Assembly: GCA_023436925.1 (NCBI GenBank) | Contig: JAEZHJ010000062.1 | Coordinates: 1 to 46,398, forward strand | DNA from: Actinomycetes bacterium | GTDB taxonomy: Bacteria; Actinomycetota; Actinomycetes; Propionibacteriales; Propionibacteriaceae | DNA: 46,398 nucleotides | Direction of reading: 5' to 3' | Shown: one piece after another, positions 7,630-16,866 of the stretch | Position numbering within the stretch: position 1 is the first letter of the stretch | Layout: each line of letters opens with the position of its first letter | Translations under genes and position numbers: made by a program | The notes under the pieces: generated by a model | Seen by the model: the letters and a program-made list of their open reading frames with translations, nothing else | Databases searched by the model: none | Told to the model about the DNA's origin: nothing

Positions 7630-8502
7630 TCAGGTCTGCATCGCTCGGGCCAGGCGGGCCGCCAGTTCGGAGGACCACAGGTCTGACCACGTCCAGCGGA
7701 CCACCGTCAACCCAAGGTCGCGGAGCTTCTGCTCGCGCCGCTTCTCGGCCAGCACCACGTCCTCCACCCGCTCCCCCGGCTCCAACAGCTCGCCGTACTT
7801 GACCGCCCCATCGAACTCCCCCACCAGCGAGAACTGCTCCCACCAGAAATCGACCCGCGCCAGGATGCGTCCTGTCTCGTCGACGAAGGATTTCTGCAGT
7901 TGGGGTGCCGGCAGGCCCCACTCGCTGAACCTGGCCCGGCTGAAGGATTCCCCCGGACTCTCTGCCCGCGGGTCGGCGAAGTCCAGCGCCCGGGCCGCCA
8001 TCCGGCAGCCGCGTCCGCTCGCGGTCAGCCGGCGCAGGTCGTCGCGCGACAGACCGCGGGCCAGCGCCACGTCGGCCACCATGACGGCCTCAGCGAACGG
8101 CAGCTGGCGCAGCAGGTCGGTCACGGTCCGGGTCAGCGAAGTGGCGGGGAGGCCCCCGACGACCGCACGCTCGTGCTCGGCGAGAGTCGCCTTTCGGGCG
8201 TGCAGCGTTGGAAGGACAACGCCATGGCCACCTCCCGCACGCACGACGACCGCCCGCTCGAACCGGGCGGGCATCAGCGGCAGCCCGTGGAGCAGGCCGG
8301 CTGACGCGTGGGCGAAGTAGGTGTCCGGGCCGAGGTACCCCACGGCGGCCCGGAGCCGGCGGAGGTGTCGATCGGCCGGCGTTCCGTCCGCAGCGATCAC
8401 CATCCCTCGCCGGGGACGGATCAGCCGCCCCGCGCGCAACTCGGCTGCCAACTGCGCGCGGCTGCGTCCCTGCAGCCAGTCCCTGGTGGTGAGTACGTCC
8501 AT
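7630..8502 (-). CDS. DUF559/Vsr-like nuclease-fold protein with N-terminal AbiEi-like region
   Basis: A 290-residue actinobacterial protein of unknown function. Residues 1-90 resemble the winged-helix and linker seen in AbiEi-type antitoxin-like proteins (DWLQGRSRAQLAAELRAGRLIR; YFAHASAGLLHGLPL). The C-terminal part (about 200-290) has a DUF559/Vsr-like PD-(D/E)xK arrangement: ARVDFWW, then LVGEFDGAVKYG, then EKRREQKLRDLGLTVVRWTWSDL. No partner toxin is adjacent, so a toxin-antitoxin role is not supported. The start is ATG 8502; upstream extension residues do not look protein-like. The gene sits between repeat copies 2 and 3. Confidence 0.7.
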   Translation of the reverse strand: MDVLTTRDWLQGRSRAQLAAELRAGRLIRPRRGMVIAADGTPADRHLRRLRAAVGYLGPDTYFAHASAGLLHGLPLMPARFERAVVVRAGGGHGVVLPTLHARKATLAEHERAVVGGLPATSLTRTVTDLLRQLPFAEAVMVADVALARGLSRDDLRRLTASGRGCRMAARALDFADPRAESPGESFSRARFSEWGLPAPQLQKSFVDETGRILARVDFWWEQFSLVGEFDGAVKYGELLEPGERVEDVVLAEKRREQKLRDLGLTVVRWTWSDLWSSELAARLARAMQT

Positions 8503-8615
8503 GCGGGAAACTCTTGGTCTCCCCGCACGGATCGGGTCAGTTGTCCACAGGCCTGAGGCCACCGCAGAGCTCCGTCCACAGCCGGACGGAGCAGTCCCTG
8601 CGGCCAGTCTCCACC

Positions 8616-8718
8616 GAGGGCCACCCGAAACGTTGAGGGCCACCCATCATGGGTGGCCCTCGACGCGAACCGTGGCCCTCAGCGCGAACCCTGGCCCTCG
8701 ACGCGAACCCTGGCCCTC
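8616..8718. repeat. Palindromic 19-bp-period repeat, copy 3
   Basis: GAGGGCCACC, 9 nt, GAGGGCCACC, centre CATCATG, GGTGGCCCTC, then three further units (CGTGGCCCTC, CCTGGCCCTC, CCTGGCCCTC) separated by gacgcgaac or agcgcgaac. The central 27 bp (8635-8661) are a perfect palindrome apart from the middle base. It starts 28 bp downstream of the leuA stop. Confidence 0.88.
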
Positions 8719-8746
8719 GATGAGGGACGGCGGAAGCCGGAGCGAC

Positions 8747-10498
8747 TCAGGCGGTCCGGGTGTCGCGGTTGATGGCGCTCACCACGGCGCGCAGCGAGGC
8801 CGTCACGATCGACTCGTGCAGCCCGACGCCCCACACCACGTGGGCGTCGTCGCCCTCGCCGAGTTCGGCCTCGACATAGGCCGCTGCCCGGGCGTCACCG
8901 CCGGAGGCGAGCGCGTGCTCGGAGTAGTCCAGCACCCGCACCCGCTGGCCCACCAGCCGCAGCGCGTCCACGAAGGCCGACACCGGGCCGTTGCCCTCCC
9001 CGGTGATCTCACGCACGACGCCGTTCACCCTCACCGACGCGGTCACGGTGTAGCCGCCGCCGTTGGACAGCGACGAGACGCCGAGCAGCTCCAGTGGGTC
9101 GGTGTCGGAGAGGTACTCCGCCTCGAAGATCCGCCACAGCTCGTCGGGGGCGACCTCGCCACCCTCGGAGTCGGTGCGCTTCTGCACCACGCGGCTGAAC
9201 TCCATCTGCAGCCGCCGCGGCAGCTCGAGGGAGTGCTCGGTCTTCATCAGGTAGGCCATGCCGCCCTTGCCGGACTGGCTGTTCACCCGGATCACGGCCT
9301 CGTAGGTGCGGCCGACGTCGTGCGGGTCGATCGGCAGGTAGGGGGCCTCCCAGGCGATCTCGTGGATCGTCTGGCCCTGGGCGGCCGCCTGCCTCTCCAG
9401 CGCCTCCAGCCCCTTCTTGATGGCGTCCTGGTGGGAGCCCGAGAAGGCGGTGTAGACCAGGTCCCCCGCGTACGGGTGGCGCGGGTGGACCGGCAGGTTG
9501 GTGCAGTACTCGACGGTCCGGCGGACCTCGTCGATGTCGGAGAAATCGACCTGCGGATCGATGCCCTGACTGAACAGGTTCATCGCCAGCGTGACGAGGT
9601 CGACGTTCCCGGTCCGCTCGCCGTGCCCGAACAGGCAGCCCTCGACGCGGTCGGCGCCGGCCATCAGGCCGAGCTCGGTGGCCGCCACCGCGGTGCCGCG
9701 GTCGTTGTGCGGGTGCAGCGAGATGGCGACGTACGGACGGTTGCGGACGTGCCGACCGAAGTACTCGATCTGGTCGGCGTAGGTGTTGGGCGTCGACCGT
9801 TCGACGGTGGCCGGCAGGTTGAGGATGATCTCGCGACCCTCCCCCGGCTGCCACACGTCCATCACGGCGTTGCAGACCTCGATCGCGAAGTCGGTCGGGG
9901 TCTGGGTGAAGATCTCGGGGCTGTACTGGTAGCCGAACTCGACGTCGGACAGGTTCTGCTCGGCGTACTTCATCACCAGCTCGGTCCCCCGGGTCGCCAG
10001 GGCGATGCACTGCGCCTCGTCGATGCCGAAGACCACCCGCCGGAACAGCTCCGCTGTCGCGTTGTACAGGTGGATGGTCGCCCGCTTGGCCCCGATCAGG
10101 GACTGGGCGGTGCGCTCGATCAGGTCCTCACGGGCTTGGGTGAGGACGCTGATGGTCACATCGTCGGGGATCGCGTCGTTCACGATCAGGCTGCGCACGA
10201 AGTCGAAATCCGTCTGCGACGCGGACGGGAAGCCGACCTCGATCTCCTTGTAGCCCAGGCGCACCAGCAGGTCGAACATCTTCCGCTTGCGTGAGGGCGT
10301 CATCGGGTCGATCAGCGCCTGGTTGCCGTCCCGCAGGTCGGTCGACAGCCAGCGCGGCGCCTTGGTGATCTTCTTCGACGGCCAGGTGCGGTCCGGCAGG
10401 TCGAGCGGCTCGAACGGCGTGTACCGGCCGAACGGCATCGGGCTGGACTGCTGCACGGGGGCGGACTGCGGACGCGTCGGGAAAGTGTTGATGGTCAT
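8747..10498 (-). CDS. leuA: 2-isopropylmalate synthase
   Basis: A 583-residue enzyme that condenses acetyl-CoA with 2-oxoisovalerate, the first committed step of leucine synthesis. The DRE-TIM motif is STDLRDGNQ (residues 52-60, with Asp 54 and Arg 56), and the metal-binding HPHNDRG is at 262-268. The C-terminal third carries the leucine-sensing regulatory domain (NGGGYTVTASVRVNG and later). ATG 10498 has GAGGA 5-7 nt upstream. The in-frame upstream extension is rejected because it runs through the leader hairpin. Control by a leucine leader peptide is visible at 10544-10616. Confidence 0.96.
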   Translation of the reverse strand: MTINTFPTRPQSAPVQQSSPMPFGRYTPFEPLDLPDRTWPSKKITKAPRWLSTDLRDGNQALIDPMTPSRKRKMFDLLVRLGYKEIEVGFPSASQTDFDFVRSLIVNDAIPDDVTISVLTQAREDLIERTAQSLIGAKRATIHLYNATAELFRRVVFGIDEAQCIALATRGTELVMKYAEQNLSDVEFGYQYSPEIFTQTPTDFAIEVCNAVMDVWQPGEGREIILNLPATVERSTPNTYADQIEYFGRHVRNRPYVAISLHPHNDRGTAVAATELGLMAGADRVEGCLFGHGERTGNVDLVTLAMNLFSQGIDPQVDFSDIDEVRRTVEYCTNLPVHPRHPYAGDLVYTAFSGSHQDAIKKGLEALERQAAAQGQTIHEIAWEAPYLPIDPHDVGRTYEAVIRVNSQSGKGGMAYLMKTEHSLELPRRLQMEFSRVVQKRTDSEGGEVAPDELWRIFEAEYLSDTDPLELLGVSSLSNGGGYTVTASVRVNGVVREITGEGNGPVSAFVDALRLVGQRVRVLDYSEHALASGGDARAAAYVEAELGEGDDAHVVWGVGLHESIVTASLRAVVSAINRDTRTA

Positions 10499-10543
10499 GG
10501 GTTCCTCGCTTGGTGCGGGCTGATGCCAGGCGCGTGACGGACT

Positions 10544-10587
10544 CCGCAGCGAGGAGGCCTGATCGGTTCTGCTAGGCCTCGCTGCGG
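10544..10587 (-). promoter_or_regulatory. leuA leader hairpin (attenuator element)
   Basis: CCGCAGCGAGG (5' arm on the minus strand, 10587-10577) pairs perfectly with CCTCGCTGCGG (10554-10544). The 5' arm overlaps the last codons of the leader peptide. The TCCTCGC of the 3' arm is also complementary to GCGAGGA in the leuA ribosome-binding region, so an alternative fold could hide that site. No T-tract is present, which favours translational control or a structure I have not resolved. Confidence 0.6.
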
Positions 10588-10616
10588 CAGACAAGCAGGA
10601 GTCGCGCCCATGACAT
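10572..10616 (-). CDS. leuA leader peptide (14 aa, three consecutive Leu codons)
   Basis: The open frame encodes MSWARLLLVCRSEA, with CTC CTG CTT as consecutive Leu codons followed by Val, then TAG. It ends inside the 5' arm of the leader hairpin. A promoter fits: TTGGAG (10647-10652), 17 nt, CAGCAT (10624-10629), then 7 nt to ATG, giving a leaderless leader peptide. Ribosome stalling at the Leu codons when charged tRNA-Leu is low would change folding ahead of leuA, as in known leucine attenuators. Confidence 0.7.
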   Translation of the reverse strand: MSWARLLLVCRSEA

Positions 10617-10730
10617 GCCCATCATGCTGCCACACCCGCCGGGCTGCTCCAAGCACTGCGCCCCGAATGAGACCGGGCAGTGATCCTCCGGCCAGGCCCG
10701 GCACCGGCAACCCTGCCACCGCCGAATCGC

Positions 10731-11645
10731 TCAGAAGCCGAGCTTGTTCAGTTGCTTGGGGTCGCGCTGCCAGTCCTTGACGACCTTGACCTTGAGGTCC
10801 AGGTAGACCGGGGTGCCGAGCAGTTCCACGATCTGCTGGCGGGCGGTCGTGCCGACCTCGCGCAGCCGCTGGCCGCGGTGGCCGATCATGATCCCCTTCT
10901 GGGAGTCGCGCTCGACCACCATCGAGGCGTAGATGTCCATCAGCGGACGGTCCGCCGGACGGCCCTCGCGCAGCCCCATCTCGTCGATCACCACCGTCAG
11001 CGAGTGCGGCAGTTCGTCCTCGACCCCCTCCAGGGCGGCCTCGCGGATCAGCTCGGCGATCCGGGTCTCGGTCGGCTCGTCGGTGATCTCGCCGTCGGGG
11101 TACAGCCGGGGCCCCTCGGGCAGCAGCTTGATCAGCTCGTCGGCGACGATGTCCACCTGGTCGTTGGTGAGGGCGGAGACCGGGACGACCGCCGACCAGC
11201 GGATCCCCAGCTTCTCCTCCAGGGACGCGATCTTCACCAGGTGCTGGGCCATCCGGGCCGGGTTGACCAGGTCAGACTTGGTGGCCAGCGCGATCAGGGC
11301 CGGCGGACGGGGCAGCTTGGCGATCTCGCCGACCAGGAACTCGTCGCCGGGGCCGATCCGCTGGCTGGCCGGGAGGCAGACGCCGATCACGTCCACCTCG
11401 GCCCAGGTGTCGTAGACCAGGTCGTTGAGCCGCTCGCCGAGCAGGGTGCGCGGCCGGTGCAGGCCGGGGGTGTCGACCAGGATCAACTGGGCGTCCGGGC
11501 GGTTGACGATGCCGCGGATCACGTGCCGGGTGGTCTGCGGCTTGGACGAGGCGATCGCCACCTTGGTGCCCACCAGGGCGTTCATCAGGGTGGACTTGCC
11601 GGCGTTCGGCCGCCCGACGAAGCAGGCGAAGCCCGATCTGGTCAT
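10731..11645 (-). CDS. era: GTPase Era
   Basis: A 304-residue essential GTPase that binds the 3' end of 16S rRNA during 30S assembly. G1 is GRPNAGKST (11-19), G3 is DTPG (58-61) and G4 is TKSD near 126. The C-terminal KH domain contains IMIGHRGQRLREVGTTARQQIE-like sequence with the GxxG turn. Its ATG overlaps the stop of the upstream CNNM/CBS gene by 4 nt, so translation is coupled. It is the last gene of the phoH-ybeY-CNNM/CBS-era operon, all of which except the membrane protein act on ribosome or RNA maturation. Confidence 0.97.
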   Translation of the reverse strand: MTRSGFACFVGRPNAGKSTLMNALVGTKVAIASSKPQTTRHVIRGIVNRPDAQLILVDTPGLHRPRTLLGERLNDLVYDTWAEVDVIGVCLPASQRIGPGDEFLVGEIAKLPRPPALIALATKSDLVNPARMAQHLVKIASLEEKLGIRWSAVVPVSALTNDQVDIVADELIKLLPEGPRLYPDGEITDEPTETRIAELIREAALEGVEDELPHSLTVVIDEMGLREGRPADRPLMDIYASMVVERDSQKGIMIGHRGQRLREVGTTARQQIVELLGTPVYLDLKVKVVKDWQRDPKQLNKLGF

Positions 11646-12973
11646 GAAACCCTCCCGGCGGACTCCGCCGCGAGCTTGGCGGCCGCGTCGGCGGCCGGGT
11701 CGGTGTCGTCGTCGACCAGCGAGGCCAACACGGTCTGGATGGTGTGGCGGCGCCCGGTGCCGCGTTCGGCGACCAGTTCGATCCCCTCCCAGCGCACCAC
11801 CGAGCCCGGGATCGGCACCTTGTTGAGTTCCTTGGCCATCAGCCCGAGCACGGTGTCGACGTCCTCGTCGTCAACCCGCAGCCCGAACAGTTCGCCGAGG
11901 TCGTCGATCGGCAGCCGGGCCGAGACGCGGAAGCGCTGGTCGTCCAGCTCGGTGACCGGCGCCACCTCCTGGTCGTACTCGTCCACGATCTCGCCGACGA
12001 TCTCCTCCAGCACGTCCTCGATCGTGGCCAGGCCCGCCGTGCCGCCGAACTCGTCGATCACGATCACGACATGGCTGCGGGTGAGCTGCATCTCGCGGAG
12101 CAGTTCGTCGACCGGCTTGGAGTCGGGGCAGAAGGTGGGTGGCCGCATCACCGACTCGACCGTCTCGCCGGTCTGGGCCTTGGGGTTGTCGTACATCCGC
12201 CGGATGATGTCCTTGAGGTAGAGCACCCCGACCACATTGTCGACGTCGTCCTCGATCACCGGAATCCGGCTGAAACCGGACCGCAGCGCGAGCGACACCC
12301 CTTGTCGCAGGGATTTGCTGCGCTCGATGTAGACCATCTCGGTGCGCGGCACCATGACTTCCTTGACGATCGTGTCACCGAGCTCGAAGACGGAGTGGAT
12401 CATCTTCCGCTCCCCGGCCTCGATCAGCTCCTTGGCCTCGGCGATGTCGACCAGTTCGCGAAGCTCCGCCTCGGACGAGAACGGCCCGTCGGCGAACCCG
12501 CGTCCGGGGGTGAGGACGTTGCCGATCACGATCATCAGTTGCGGGATCGGCCCGAGCACGGTCGCCAGCGCGTTGACCGGCCCGGCCGAGCGCAGCGCCA
12601 CGTTCTCGGCGTGCTGCCGGCCGAGGGTGCGGGGAGCGACGCCGAGCACGATGAACGAGATCGCCACCATCGTCAGGACCGGGAACAGGATGCGCTGCCA
12701 GACCTGGCCGAAGTGCTCGACGTAGACCAGCGTGACCAGCACCGTCGCGGCGATCTCCAGCAGCAGCCGGACGAACAGCAGGGTGTTCAGGTACGGGGCG
12801 CGGTCGGCCACCATCTCCTGCAGCCGGGGCGCGGCGCGGCGGCCCTCGTTGACCAGCGCCTCCACCCGGGCCTTCGACATCGAGGCGAAGGCGGTTTCGG
12901 CTGCGGTGAGCAGCGAGGCGAGCACCACGCAGACGACCGCGACGGCTATCGCGATCCACTGGTCCTGGGTCAT
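11642..12973 (-). CDS. CNNM/CBS-pair membrane protein (CorC/hemolysin family)
   Basis: A 443-residue membrane protein. Residues 1-190 form a CNNM (DUF21) transmembrane domain starting IAIAVAVVCVVLASLLTAAE, with the conserved TAAETAF segment. A CBS pair follows (about 205-330; VMVPRTEMVYIER and SHVVIVIDEFGGTAGLATIED), then a CorC/HlyC C-terminal domain (about 345-425). Relatives are implicated in Mg2+ or Co2+ export; the 'hemolysin' name is historical. The gene lies 7 bp after ybeY and overlaps era by 4 nt. Confidence 0.92.
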   Translation of the reverse strand: MTQDQWIAIAVAVVCVVLASLLTAAETAFASMSKARVEALVNEGRRAAPRLQEMVADRAPYLNTLLFVRLLLEIAATVLVTLVYVEHFGQVWQRILFPVLTMVAISFIVLGVAPRTLGRQHAENVALRSAGPVNALATVLGPIPQLMIVIGNVLTPGRGFADGPFSSEAELRELVDIAEAKELIEAGERKMIHSVFELGDTIVKEVMVPRTEMVYIERSKSLRQGVSLALRSGFSRIPVIEDDVDNVVGVLYLKDIIRRMYDNPKAQTGETVESVMRPPTFCPDSKPVDELLREMQLTRSHVVIVIDEFGGTAGLATIEDVLEEIVGEIVDEYDQEVAPVTELDDQRFRVSARLPIDDLGELFGLRVDDEDVDTVLGLMAKELNKVPIPGSVVRWEGIELVAERGTGRRHTIQTVLASLVDDDTDPAADAAAKLAAESAGRVS

Positions 12974-12980
12974 GGCCGGC

Positions 12981-13432
12981 TCACGACTCCCGGTGGGCCG
13001 ACCAGGCCTCGATGATCCGGTCGTTCAGGTCGAACATGACCTTCTTCTCGGCAGGTTCGGCATGATCGTGGCCCAGCAGGTGCAGCAGGCCGTGCACCAG
13101 AAGGTAGTCGGCCTCCTCCTCCGCGGTGCGGTTGTTCTCCGCCGCCTGGGCGGCGGTGACCTCGGGGCACAGGACGATGTCACCCAGCAGGCCCAGCGGC
13201 GGGTCCTCGTCGCCGGACGGGGCGCGCAACTCGTCCATCGGGAAGGACAAGACGTCGGTCGGACCGGGCTCGTCCATGTACTTCTCGTGGTAGGCGCTCA
13301 TCGTGTCGGTGTCGACCAGCAGGATCGACAGCTCGGACTGCGGGTGGATCCGCAGCAGGTCGAGCGCGAACCGGGCGAGGCCGACGAGCCGCTGGGTGTC
13401 GACCTCGACACCCGACTCGTTGTTGAGGTCGA

Positions 13433-13436
<4 letters not shown>
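12981..13436 (-). CDS. ybeY: Endoribonuclease YbeY
   Basis: A 151-residue zinc endoribonuclease needed for 16S rRNA 3' end maturation and ribosome quality control. The metal motif HGLLHLLGHDH spans residues 115-125, with His 115, His 119 and His 125 as ligands. GPTDVLSFPMDE at about 58-69 is also diagnostic. The ATG overlaps the phoH stop by 4 nt. The family usually runs 150-180 residues, so this is full length. Confidence 0.96.
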
Positions 13437-14374
<938 letters not shown>

Positions 14375-14504
14375 CGGTATCGCGACGCGACGCTCGGCGG
14401 TGGCTGCGATGGGCTGGTTCAGCGGTCCTCCTGTGACGTGTGAGCAACCATCCTACCCAGCGTGGCCCACGGCCGCACCGACGGCCACCCGGCATGCTGG
14501 TGCG

Positions 14505-15329
14505 ATGGGTGAGGCGGCGACGAAACCGGTCACCCCGGCCGGCCCGGTCGGGGTGACCGCGATGGCGCTGGTCAGCATGAGTTCGATCCCGCTGATCGCG
14601 CTGCAGCAGTTCTGGATCGGGCTGGCCGTGCTCGTCGCCGGAGTCGCGCTGGCCGCGGTGGCCGACCGGGTGCTGGTGCGGACGCTGCTGCCGGTGGGGA
14701 TCGGCCTGGTGCTGCTGGGCTCGACCCCGCTGGAGGCGGACCTGTCCGACCTGGGCATGGTGAGGTTCGCAATCGTCCTGACCGCCGCGGTCGTGCTGCC
14801 CACCTGGCTGGCCCGGCGCCTGGTCGGCCGGGACGCCATCCGCTTCCCGGTGCGCGGGACACCGTGGACGACCTCCCGTTGGGTCTACCTGGCGGCGGTC
14901 ATCGTCATCGGCTACCTGGTGCTGCCGTACTACTTCGTCGGCGCCGGCACCTACCTCAACTGGCCCGCGGTGGCGGACGCGAACCAGATCGCGCGGCTCT
15001 TCGTCGGGGTGAACGCCGTCGGCATCTGGGACGAGTTGTTCTTCGTCTGCATCGTGTTCACCCTGTTCCGCCGCCACGTCCCGCTCTGGCTGGCGAACCT
15101 GCTGCAGGCGACGATCTTCGTGTCCTTCCTGTGGGAGCTGGGCTACCGCTCCTGGGGGCCGGCGCTGACCATCCCGTTCGCCCTGGTGCAGGGCTGGATC
15201 TTCGCCGCGACGGCGTCCCTGGGCTACGTGGTGACCGTCCACCTGGTCTTCGACGCGATCATCTTCATGATCCTGGTGCACGCCCACAACCCGCACCTGT
15301 TCGACATCTTCGTCACCATCCCGCGCTGA
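14505..15329 (+). CDS. CPBP-like intramembrane protein
   Basis: A 274-residue polytopic membrane protein with about eight hydrophobic segments. The C-terminal part resembles the CPBP (Abi/CAAX protease) domain: WDELFFVCIVFTLFRR near 175-190, WELGYRSWGP, and VHLVFDAIIF with His 246 and Asp 250. The usual double Glu of motif 1 is Asp-Glu (176-177), and the usual motif-2 His is not obvious, so protease activity is uncertain. ATG 14505 is preceded by CATGCT with a 6-nt gap, the leaderless layout seen at other genes here. The gene diverges from phoH and converges on pip. Confidence 0.65.
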   Translation: MGEAATKPVTPAGPVGVTAMALVSMSSIPLIALQQFWIGLAVLVAGVALAAVADRVLVRTLLPVGIGLVLLGSTPLEADLSDLGMVRFAIVLTAAVVLPTWLARRLVGRDAIRFPVRGTPWTTSRWVYLAAVIVIGYLVLPYYFVGAGTYLNWPAVADANQIARLFVGVNAVGIWDELFFVCIVFTLFRRHVPLWLANLLQATIFVSFLWELGYRSWGPALTIPFALVQGWIFAATASLGYVVTVHLVFDAIIFMILVHAHNPHLFDIFVTIPR

Positions 15330-15346
15330 CGGACGCGGGCCGCGGC

Positions 15347-16327
15347 TCAGCCGGCGAACCGGTCGGTGGCGGCGACGAGCTCGGCGGCGATCGCCGGCTC
15401 GCTCGCGGAGTGGCCGGCCAGGACGACCCGGTAGTCCGCCTCGGGCCAGGCCCGGTGCAGGTCGTCGGCCGTCACGACCGGGCACGGCAGGTCGTAGGCG
15501 CCCTGCACGATCACTCCGGGGATGTGGCGGATCCGGTCGGCACCGGCGATCAGCTGGCCCTCGGTGAACCAGCCGCCGTTGACGAAGTAGTGGTTCTCGA
15601 TCCGGGCGAAGGCCAACGCGAAGGACGGGTCGGAGAACTCGTCGACCAGCGCCTGGGAGAACTGCAGGGTCGAGGTGGCCGCCTCCCAGGTCGTCCACGC
15701 GACCCCGGCGGGCAGGTGGACGGCCGGGTCCGGGTCGAACAGCAGGTCGTGGTAGGCCGCGATCCGGTCGCCCTCGAAGTCCGCGCCGAGCGGCGCCTCG
15801 AAGGAGCGCCACCACACCGGTGCCAGGTTGGCCGCGCCACCGTTGTAGTACCAGTCGAGTTCGCTGCGGCGCAGCGTGAAGATGCCACGCAGCACCAGTT
15901 CGGTGACCCGCTCGGGGTGGGTCTCGGCATAGGCCAGCGCGAGGGCGCTCCCCCACGAGCCACCGAAGACCAGCCAGGAGTCGATCCCCCGGTCGGCCCG
16001 CAGTTTCTCCAGGTCGTCCACCAGATGCCAGGTGGTGTTGGTGCTCAGGTCGGCGTCCGGCTCGCTGGCGTGCGGGGTGCTGCGGCCGCAGCCACGCTGG
16101 TCGAACAGCACGACGCGGTACTTGTCCGGGTTGAAGTACCGGCGGTAGTTGGGGGTGATGCCGCCACCCGGGCCGCCGTGCACGAAGACGGCCGGCTTGC
16201 CCGCAGGGTTGCCGCACTCCTCCCAGTAGAGTTCGTGGCCGTCGCCGACGGCGAGCCGTCCGGTCGCGTAGGGCTCGATCGGCGGGTAGAGCGCCGGGGC
16301 CGGGCCCGGCTCGAGGTCAGAAGTCAT
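15347..16327 (-). CDS. pip: Prolyl iminopeptidase
   Basis: A 326-residue alpha/beta hydrolase that removes N-terminal proline from peptides (family S33). The oxyanion loop HGGPGGG is at residues 50-56, DQRGCGRSTPH follows, and the nucleophile elbow GGSWGS has Ser 124. The catalytic Asp is expected in QGAYDLPCP and the His in LAGHSASEP near the C-terminus. ATG 16327 lies inside the end of the upstream DUF5709 gene (11-nt overlap), so the two form an operon. Pro, Tyr and Pro at PPIEPY near the N-terminus are typical. Confidence 0.94.
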   Translation of the reverse strand: MTSDLEPGPAPALYPPIEPYATGRLAVGDGHELYWEECGNPAGKPAVFVHGGPGGGITPNYRRYFNPDKYRVVLFDQRGCGRSTPHASEPDADLSTNTTWHLVDDLEKLRADRGIDSWLVFGGSWGSALALAYAETHPERVTELVLRGIFTLRRSELDWYYNGGAANLAPVWWRSFEAPLGADFEGDRIAAYHDLLFDPDPAVHLPAGVAWTTWEAATSTLQFSQALVDEFSDPSFALAFARIENHYFVNGGWFTEGQLIAGADRIRHIPGVIVQGAYDLPCPVVTADDLHRAWPEADYRVVLAGHSASEPAIAAELVAATDRFAG

Positions 16328-16754
16328 CGCCGTCGGAGTCGTCGATGATGTGCATCGCCGCCTCTTCCGCGCTCGCGGCCCCGCCGGACAGCCCGACGTC
16401 CCGACCCACGCTCTCCGACTCGACGTCCTCGCCGGGATAGCCGCCGTTGGCGTCCACCAGTCGGCCGGCGCGCTTGCCGCCGACCTCACGGGGCTCGCTG
16501 GGGTCCGGGTTCCACGGCGTGTCGTCCGGGACCGTCTCGGGCGCCTCCTGGGCTATCCGCTGCTCCAGGGTCTCGCCGCGCCGCATCTCCGCCGGTGTGT
16601 TGCCGAAGCCCTGCGCCGGCGACCATCGCTCCGGGGTGGTGTAGCCCTCGTCCAGCACGTCCTCGACCCCACGGTCGACGAGGGACTCCTCTGGCTGCAA
16701 CTGGTCGAGCTGTTCGGACTCGTCCGGGACAGGTTCGTCGTAGTCGGCGCTCAT
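16317..16754 (-). CDS. DUF5709 domain-containing protein
   Basis: A 145-residue, very acidic, hydrophilic actinobacterial protein. Recognisable pieces are LDQLQPEESLVDRGVEDVLDEGYTTPERW-like sequence (about 17-45), ETLEQRIAQEAPE and the C-terminal SAEEAAMHIIDD. Its function is unknown and it is likely disordered. ATG 16754 has CAGGCT 6 nt upstream on the minus strand; AGAGGT abuts the ATG too closely to work as a ribosome-binding site. It is translated ahead of pip, with an 11-nt overlap. Confidence 0.82.
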   Translation of the reverse strand: MSADYDEPVPDESEQLDQLQPEESLVDRGVEDVLDEGYTTPERWSPAQGFGNTPAEMRRGETLEQRIAQEAPETVPDDTPWNPDPSEPREVGGKRAGRLVDANGGYPGEDVESESVGRDVGLSGGAASAEEAAMHIIDDSDGDDF

Positions 16755-16851
16755 ACCTCTAGCCTGCCACGGCGATGGCACGGCGGCACAGCACGGGCGA
16801 ACCCCGGGGCGGTCCCCGCCGGGATGCGAGCGCCCACGCGGTCGTGCCCCA

Positions 16852-16857
16852 TAGAAT
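16852..16857 (+). promoter_or_regulatory. -10 hexamer TAGAAT
   Basis: TAGAAT lies 9 nt before ATG 16867, giving a leader of about 2-3 nt for the transporter gene. Confidence 0.5.
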
Positions 16858-16866
16858 GCGCAACCG

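Noticed and set aside
8503..8643. N-terminal extension of the DUF559 gene to 8643
   Set aside because: The added 47 residues run through the palindromic repeat and do not resemble protein sequence of the family.
7464..8718. CRISPR array
   Set aside because: The repeated units are 10 bp with 9-nt similar spacers and reverse orientation at a centre. CRISPR repeats and unique spacers are longer and unidirectional, and no cas gene is present.
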